Positions 59,493-64,000 of a stretch of 64,000 nucleotides of DNA are shown here, in pieces. The stretch is taken from contig JAFZWV010000013.1 of NCBI GenBank assembly GCA_017617035.1, positions 1 to 64,000 on the forward strand, in the 5' to 3' direction. Both the position numbers and the translations under genes were made by a program. This stretch comes from Bacteroidales bacterium. GTDB taxonomy: Bacteria > Bacteroidota > Bacteroidia > Bacteroidales > UBA932. Position 1 is the first letter of the stretch; each line of letters begins with the position of its first letter. A model generated the notes under the pieces. It was not told the origin of the DNA. It searched no databases and saw only the letters and a list, made by a program, of their open reading frames with translations.

Positions 59493-60782
59493 TTACTTAA
59501 CGAGTGAATAATAAATGTCCTTGAGCTTTGCAGCTGCGTGATCCCACTTGAGGGCGTTGACCTCGTCGAAGCCCTGCTTTGCGGCGAAGTTAGCCAGCGC
59601 AGGATACTTGATGAGGGCGTAGATGTCGTCGGCCATTGCGTCGACATCCCAGAAGTTGACCTTGAAGGCGTACTTCAGGATTTCTGCCGCACCCGACTGG
59701 AAAGAGATGATACTCGGGACATTGCTGCGCATAGCCTCGAGAGGTGAGATACCGAAGGGTTCGCTGACCGACGGCATGATATACACGTCGCTCAGGGCGA
59801 ACATCTTCTGGACATCGGCTCCGCGAAGGAAGCCCGTGAAGTGGAAGCGGTCGGAGATTCCGAGCCTGGCCACCTGCTTGATGGCGCGGTTCATCATATC
59901 TCCGCTTCCTGCCATAACAAAGCGGACATGGTCCGTACGCTTGAGGACTTTCGCAGCCGCATCGATGAAGTACTCGGGACCTTTCTGGAAGGTGATACGT
60001 CCGAGGAAAGTGACGATCTTGTCCTCCACTCCCCTCTGGACCTCGAGATTCTCGCGGCCGCTGAAGTCGACGGCGTTGTGGACAGCAACCACCTTGTCGG
60101 GGTTGATGCCGTATTTGTTGATGACGATATTGCGTGTAAGTTCAGATACAGCAACCACCTTGTCGGCGGCTTCCATTCCGCGGCGCTCGATCGCGTAGAC
60201 GCGGGAGTCGACCATGTCGTCGGTTCCGCGGTCGAAGGAGGTTGCATGGACATGGACCACCAGCGGCTTGCCGGTCAGCTCTTTCGCCGCGATTCCGGCG
60301 AGGTAGCAGAGCCAGTCATGGGCATGGATTACGTCGAAGTCGTCCTTGCGCTGCATCGCGATAGTTCCGCCGACCTGGGCATAGCGGCTGACCTCTTCGA
60401 GGAGGTTGGCGCCGTACTTGCCGGAGAACTTGAACTTCTGGCCGAAACCGATGGTGGTTTCAGTCAGTTTCTTGCGTTTCATCTCCTCTATCGCCTCGAA
60501 ATACTCATCGGGGTCTACATAGGGAACGATATTGGAGTCGACGTGGATGAACTTCACCTTGTCGAGGAATTCGTCTACGGTCTCACTTACGTTTTCGACA
60601 GCGACGTCGCTCGCGTTGATGATTTTGGTGCAGGTTTCATCTTCGTCTCCGCTGGCCGAAGGCATCACGAAGAGGGTCTCGACGCCGTTGTGCGCCAAGC
60701 CTTCGACTATGCCCTTGCAGGCAGTACCGAGACCGCCTGCGATGTGGGGAGGAAACTCCCAGCCGAACATCAGTACTCTCAT
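59493..60782 (-). CDS. GT4/GT5-like glycosyltransferase of the glycogen cluster
   Basis: The 429-residue GT-B fold protein opens with VLMFGWEFPPHIAGGLGTAC, the glycine-rich donor loop of glycogen synthase-like and GT4 enzymes. Other features are DVIHAHDWLCYLAGIAAKEL, VVAVHNAVDFSGRENLEVQR, a core IVTFLGRITFQKGPEYFIDA and the C-terminal SEPFGISPLEAMRSN with the family's E-x7-E. It probably elongates alpha-glucan from a nucleotide sugar. Its place beside GH57 and debranching enzyme is a conserved Bacteroidetes arrangement. Annotation as glgA would be too specific. Confidence 0.87.
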   Translation of the reverse strand: MRVLMFGWEFPPHIAGGLGTACKGIVEGLAHNGVETLFVMPSASGDEDETCTKIINASDVAVENVSETVDEFLDKVKFIHVDSNIVPYVDPDEYFEAIEEMKRKKLTETTIGFGQKFKFSGKYGANLLEEVSRYAQVGGTIAMQRKDDFDVIHAHDWLCYLAGIAAKELTGKPLVVHVHATSFDRGTDDMVDSRVYAIERRGMEAADKVVAVSELTRNIVINKYGINPDKVVAVHNAVDFSGRENLEVQRGVEDKIVTFLGRITFQKGPEYFIDAAAKVLKRTDHVRFVMAGSGDMMNRAIKQVARLGISDRFHFTGFLRGADVQKMFALSDVYIMPSVSEPFGISPLEAMRSNVPSIISFQSGAAEILKYAFKVNFWDVDAMADDIYALIKYPALANFAAKQGFDEVNALKWDHAAAKLKDIYYSLVK

Positions 60783-60784
60783 TT

Positions 60785-62710
60785 CTATTCCTCCTTATAA
60801 GTCTTGAGAAGATTGTCACATACGAGCAGGGCGGCGGTGCTGAGCGACGAAGAAATCGCGCCGTGGGGCTCGAAAGGCGGATCGCCGTCGTAAAGCTCCG
60901 AGAAGGCACCTACGCCATGCTTATTGAGATCCTGGAAGAAGCCTTCCAGCAGCCACTCGGCCTTTTTCCAGAACGCCGGACCCTTAACCTTGAAGCAGAG
61001 CATCAGGTAAGGAGACAGGAGCGTCGGCCATGCGCAGCCGTTGTGGTAAGCGAGGTCGCGCTCGACCTGCGAGCCCTCATAGACACCCTTGTATCGGACA
61101 TCGCGGGGCGACAGGGAGCGGATACCTCTTGCGGTTACAAGTTCGTTGTCCACGACCCTGAGAACCGAAGGGAAACGGTCTTCGTCGACCGGTGAGTAAG
61201 CGACTGCGAGCGCCGAGAGCTGGTTGGGGCGGACTTCGGTGTGCTGACCTTCGTTGTCGACGTAGTCCGCCAGGCAGCCGAGGCGCTCGTTCCAGAAGGT
61301 CGGAGTGAAGTTGGCTTTGATGAGATCGGCAATCGGGGTCCATTCCTTAGCGAAGTGGCCGTTGCCGTATTTTTTATCCATCTCGCAGGCGAAGCGGATT
61401 GCGCTGTACCAGAAGGCGTTGGTTTCCACCTGATAGCCAGCACGCTCGGTCACCGCCCTGCCGTCGATATAAGCGTTCATCCAGCTGAGGGCGACGCCGT
61501 CCATCTGGGCCCAGATAAGGCCGTTGGGATGCATGGTGACTTCCTTCCTGACTCCGGGCTTGTAGCTCTCGAGGATAGCCTTCATAATCTTGCCGTACTT
61601 CTTCCAGACAAGCTTTTCGTCTGCACCGAAAGCTATGTACTGCTGGAGAGTCTCGGCAAGGTAAAGCGGAGCCTCAACCTGCGTCGTACGATGCAGGAGG
61701 CGCTCCTGATTGTCTTCCAGAAGGTTATCGAGTATCTCCTCGAAATCCTCCGGGCGGCCGGCATAGAGGGTAAGGCCCGGCAGCGAGACGAGGGTCTCGC
61801 GCAGCAGGCCGGTATGGAGCCATGAATAACCGGCTTCGATTCTCTTGCGGCCGTTGTGATATGTTATGAGGGTGTTGGCGCAGTTGAGCAGGGCGTCGTG
61901 GCCGTCGGTCTCGATGTTTTCCTGCTTGTAGAGCGTCTCGTAGTCTTTCTTGAAGGTTTTGGGATCCCTTTCATACTTGTCGACCGACAGATATACGGCC
62001 TCGCCGGCCTTCATATTGAAGCTGAAAATACCGGGCGAGAGGAGGTCTTCCCTGCAGTCAAATCCGCGGCGATACTCATCGGAGTAGGTAATACCGTAGT
62101 ACCATACAGGATCCGAAGCGAACTTGGAAGCCTTTGAAAGCTGGATGAAGAGATCCGGGAAGGCTTCGTAGAGGCGGAAGGCCGCGCCGTTCGCGGCAGG
62201 CTTCGCGTCTCCGCAGGCCACGTCGTTGGCCTGGGTGAGCGCGTGGATGTTGCGGAACGCCAGCAGCGGCCTGATCTGAACCGTTGCTGCATCCGGAGCC
62301 TCAAGAAGCTCGTACTTGATATAGAGCTGATCGCGGTCGGGGCATAGCAGAAGGCTCTTGCGGAACACTATCGAGCCAATCTTGCAAGTAATCTGCGGCA
62401 CGGGGTCTGCGGCGAAGTCGACCACATATTTGTGGCCCCTGGGCTCGTAGATATCGCCGTAGCAGTGGATACCTAGGTTAAACTGCTTCCCGTTCACGAT
62501 AAGCGACTCGTCTAGCGAGGAAAGCAGAAGGAACCTGTCTCCGCCGAAACGGTCGAGAGTCACTGCGAACAGGCCATGGTAACGCCTCGTGTTACAGGTG
62601 ACAATCGAGGTGTTGCAATAGGCACCTGTCTTGTTCGCGCAGATAATCTCCCTCTTAAGCGAATAAGAGAGGTTTACCAGCTCCGCCTTGTTGAATTTGA
62701 GTAATGCCAT
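60785..62710 (-). CDS. Glycogen debranching enzyme (amylo-alpha-1,6-glucosidase)
   Basis: The protein is 641 residues from the ATG at 62710. The N-terminal glycogen-debranching domain shows NTSIVTCNTRRYHGLFAVTL, and the C-terminal (alpha/alpha)6 barrel shows YSWLHTGLLRETLVSLPGLT, DGVALSWMNAYIDGRAVTER and SLSPRDVRYKGVYEGSQVER. It removes alpha-1,6 branch stubs from limit dextrin. The frame extends to 62743 but the extra residues fall in the leader between this gene and glgB. It lies five bases behind glgB and two before the GT4 gene, clearly one operon. Confidence 0.93.
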   Translation of the reverse strand: MALLKFNKAELVNLSYSLKREIICANKTGAYCNTSIVTCNTRRYHGLFAVTLDRFGGDRFLLLSSLDESLIVNGKQFNLGIHCYGDIYEPRGHKYVVDFAADPVPQITCKIGSIVFRKSLLLCPDRDQLYIKYELLEAPDAATVQIRPLLAFRNIHALTQANDVACGDAKPAANGAAFRLYEAFPDLFIQLSKASKFASDPVWYYGITYSDEYRRGFDCREDLLSPGIFSFNMKAGEAVYLSVDKYERDPKTFKKDYETLYKQENIETDGHDALLNCANTLITYHNGRKRIEAGYSWLHTGLLRETLVSLPGLTLYAGRPEDFEEILDNLLEDNQERLLHRTTQVEAPLYLAETLQQYIAFGADEKLVWKKYGKIMKAILESYKPGVRKEVTMHPNGLIWAQMDGVALSWMNAYIDGRAVTERAGYQVETNAFWYSAIRFACEMDKKYGNGHFAKEWTPIADLIKANFTPTFWNERLGCLADYVDNEGQHTEVRPNQLSALAVAYSPVDEDRFPSVLRVVDNELVTARGIRSLSPRDVRYKGVYEGSQVERDLAYHNGCAWPTLLSPYLMLCFKVKGPAFWKKAEWLLEGFFQDLNKHGVGAFSELYDGDPPFEPHGAISSSLSTAALLVCDNLLKTYKEE

Positions 62711-62715
62711 ATACC

Positions 62716-64000
62716 TTATTTTTTTGTCAGGACTAACGCGCACCTGCTAGGCAGGTAAAGACGCAGTTGATGGTCCACGGTAAAATGTTTCTCTCCTGGA
62801 GAGAGGCGGCCGAAGCCATCGAATTCAGCTTCGTCTGAAGAGAAGGCCAGGTCGTACTCTCCGTCTGCAACTTCGAACCCATAATCTTCGAAGGATTTGG
62901 TGGGGTTGAAGTTGAGCGCAAATATAGCATTTTTGCGCTTGAATATCAATACCTTGTCGCCTTCGTTCGCGCATATGAGCTCGGGCGCGCCTGCAAGCGT
63001 ACCTGCTGAGGCGAGGAAATGGATCATCTTCGCGTCGAAAGCCTCGAGCGCGCCGTAGCGAAGATCCGGGTTGTCGGGCAGCGACCACTGCCTGCGGGCA
63101 TACTTGTAGGACCAGCCGTTTCCTTCGCGCGGGAAGTCTATCCACTCGGGATGGCCGAATTCGTTGCCCATGAAGTTCAGGTAGCCGTTGCCCGCCGTAG
63201 CGGCCGTGACCAGGCGAATTAGCTTATGAAGCGCGATGCCGCGGTCGACCGTGAGGTTTTGGGTTCCCTTCGACATGGCGAAGTACATTTCCTTGTCCAT
63301 GAGGCGGAAGATGATGGTCTTGTCGCCCACTAGGGCCTGGTCGTGGCACTCCGCGTAGCTGACCGTCTTTTCGTCGGCGCGCTTGTTGGTGAGCTCCCAC
63401 CACATCTCGCCCATGGACCAGTCGTCGTCGGACTTTTCCTTGATCCACTTGATCCAGTGGTCCGCTACGCCCATGGCCATGCGGTAGTCGAAGCCCACGC
63501 CGCCCGCCGCGAACGGCGCCGCCAGACCGGCCATGCCGCTGACGTCCTCCGCGATCGTAATGGCGTCCGGGTTAAGCTCATGGATGAGCATGTTCGCGAG
63601 CGCGAGGTAGGTCACCGCGTTTTCGTCGACGCCGGCGTTAAAGTAGAGGTCGTAGTTTCCGAAGGCCGTCCCGAGGCCATGGTCCCAGTACATCATGGAG
63701 GTCACGCCGTCGAAGCGGAAGCCGTCCAGGTGATACTCCTGCATCCAGTACTTGCAGTTGCTCAGGAGGAAGTAAACCACCTCGTCCTTGCCGTAGTCGA
63801 AGCAGCGCGATCCCCAGGCGGGGTGATGGCCGGCGGGGCCCTGGTAGAAGTAGAGATCGTCGCGGCCGTCGAACCTGCTCAGGCCTTCGAGCTCGTTCTC
63901 GACGCTGTGGGAATGGACCATGTCCATGATCACGGCGATGCCGTTTGCGTGGGCCTCATCGACGAGGCGCTTGAACTCCTCGGGGGTGCCGAAGCGGCTG
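62716..64000 (-). CDS. glgB: 1,4-alpha-glucan branching enzyme, 5' end beyond the window
   Basis: About 428 C-terminal residues are visible; the frame stays open through the window edge. GH13 motifs: VIMDMVHSHSV, the nucleophile Asp in GFRFDGVTSMMYWDHG, the acid Glu in TIAEDVSGMAG and CHDQALVGDKTIIF with the transition-state Asp. The MGNEFGHPEWIDFPREGNGW and KYARRQWSLPDNP segments are those of the eukaryote-like branching enzymes (GBE1 type) rather than E. coli GlgB. It adds alpha-1,6 branches to glycogen. It is the first visible gene of the minus-strand glycogen operon. Confidence 0.95.
   Translation of the reverse strand, partial: SRFGTPEEFKRLVDEAHANGIAVIMDMVHSHSVENELEGLSRFDGRDDLYFYQGPAGHHPAWGSRCFDYGKDEVVYFLLSNCKYWMQEYHLDGFRFDGVTSMMYWDHGLGTAFGNYDLYFNAGVDENAVTYLALANMLIHELNPDAITIAEDVSGMAGLAAPFAAGGVGFDYRMAMGVADHWIKWIKEKSDDDWSMGEMWWELTNKRADEKTVSYAECHDQALVGDKTIIFRLMDKEMYFAMSKGTQNLTVDRGIALHKLIRLVTAATAGNGYLNFMGNEFGHPEWIDFPREGNGWSYKYARRQWSLPDNPDLRYGALEAFDAKMIHFLASAGTLAGAPELICANEGDKVLIFKRKNAIFALNFNPTKSFEDYGFEVADGEYDLAFSSDEAEFDGFGRLSPGEKHFTVDHQLRLYLPSRCALVLTKK

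Overview
The window looks like a chromosomal segment of a moderately GC-rich member of the Bacteroidales, probably an uncultured gut or rumen lineage. Four kinds of evidence point that way. The promoters carry the Bacteroidetes -7 signature TAnnTTTG, of which about twenty sites are visible. Lipoprotein signal peptides are frequent. Gene neighbourhoods are typical of the phylum: DUF3822-rsmD, nrnA with a GldI-like FKBP lipoprotein, and a GH57/GT4/debranching/branching glycogen cluster. IleS and GlgB are of the eukaryote-like type usual in Bacteroidetes. The order-level placement is inference from gene content. No tRNA, rRNA or CRISPR array was seen.

Layout. 1-585 is repeat-rich: a probable insertion-sequence end, then two ~190-bp direct repeats carrying paired CCACAGGG hairpins. 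586-8000 holds an FAD oxidoreductase lipoprotein, a small unknown gene, an N-acetylglucosamine kinase-like gene, an M13 peptidase, an EEP-family hydrolase, nadD and gmk. 8003-13000 holds fba, dnaK, an OmpA-like lipoprotein, an RluA-type pseudouridine synthase and an AraC-type regulator. 13082-18511 (minus) holds leuS with two YitT-family membrane genes, and a Cys-rich SPOR lipoprotein. 18590-26230 holds phoH, a TPR protein with gyrA, an orphan Clp N-domain protein, a membrane LytTR regulator, a DUF4293 protein and a nucleoside phosphorylase. 26227-36529 holds prfA, mazG, rsmD-DUF3822, the nrnA-FKBP-MATE-kinase operon, ackA and a short comEC. 36524-40501 (minus) is an unusual pair: an EF-hand membrane protein and a PEGA protein with a Cys/Glu/Pro repeat tail. 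40598-50397 holds a DUF389 protein, the ileS-dksA-like-lspA-GH27-gtrA-CNNM run, cvpA and tsaB. 50572-64000 (minus) holds a redox-dead TlpA-like lipoprotein, a HIT protein, greA, a 46-aa gene, an M49 peptidase, ribF and the glycogen cluster glgP, GH57, GT4, debranching enzyme and glgB (cut by the window end).

The most unusual signal is a family of four ~105-bp structured elements (3865-3970, 17701-17804, 42002-42106, 50456-50559). Each has an almost invariant core flanked by long inverted arms whose sequence is different at every locus yet self-complementary. All lie directly behind stop codons, all point the same way on the chromosome, and two are preceded by an extra copy of the left half. 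Core covariation and strand-specific G-T pairs suggest that the plus strand is the one that folds. Two further repeat families are present: CCACAGGG hairpin pairs (258-543 and 35227-35303), and inverted repeats that have invaded and are translated in comEC and ribF. A recurrent -7 element only 4-7 bases from the start codon suggests leaderless or nearly leaderless mRNAs for several genes.
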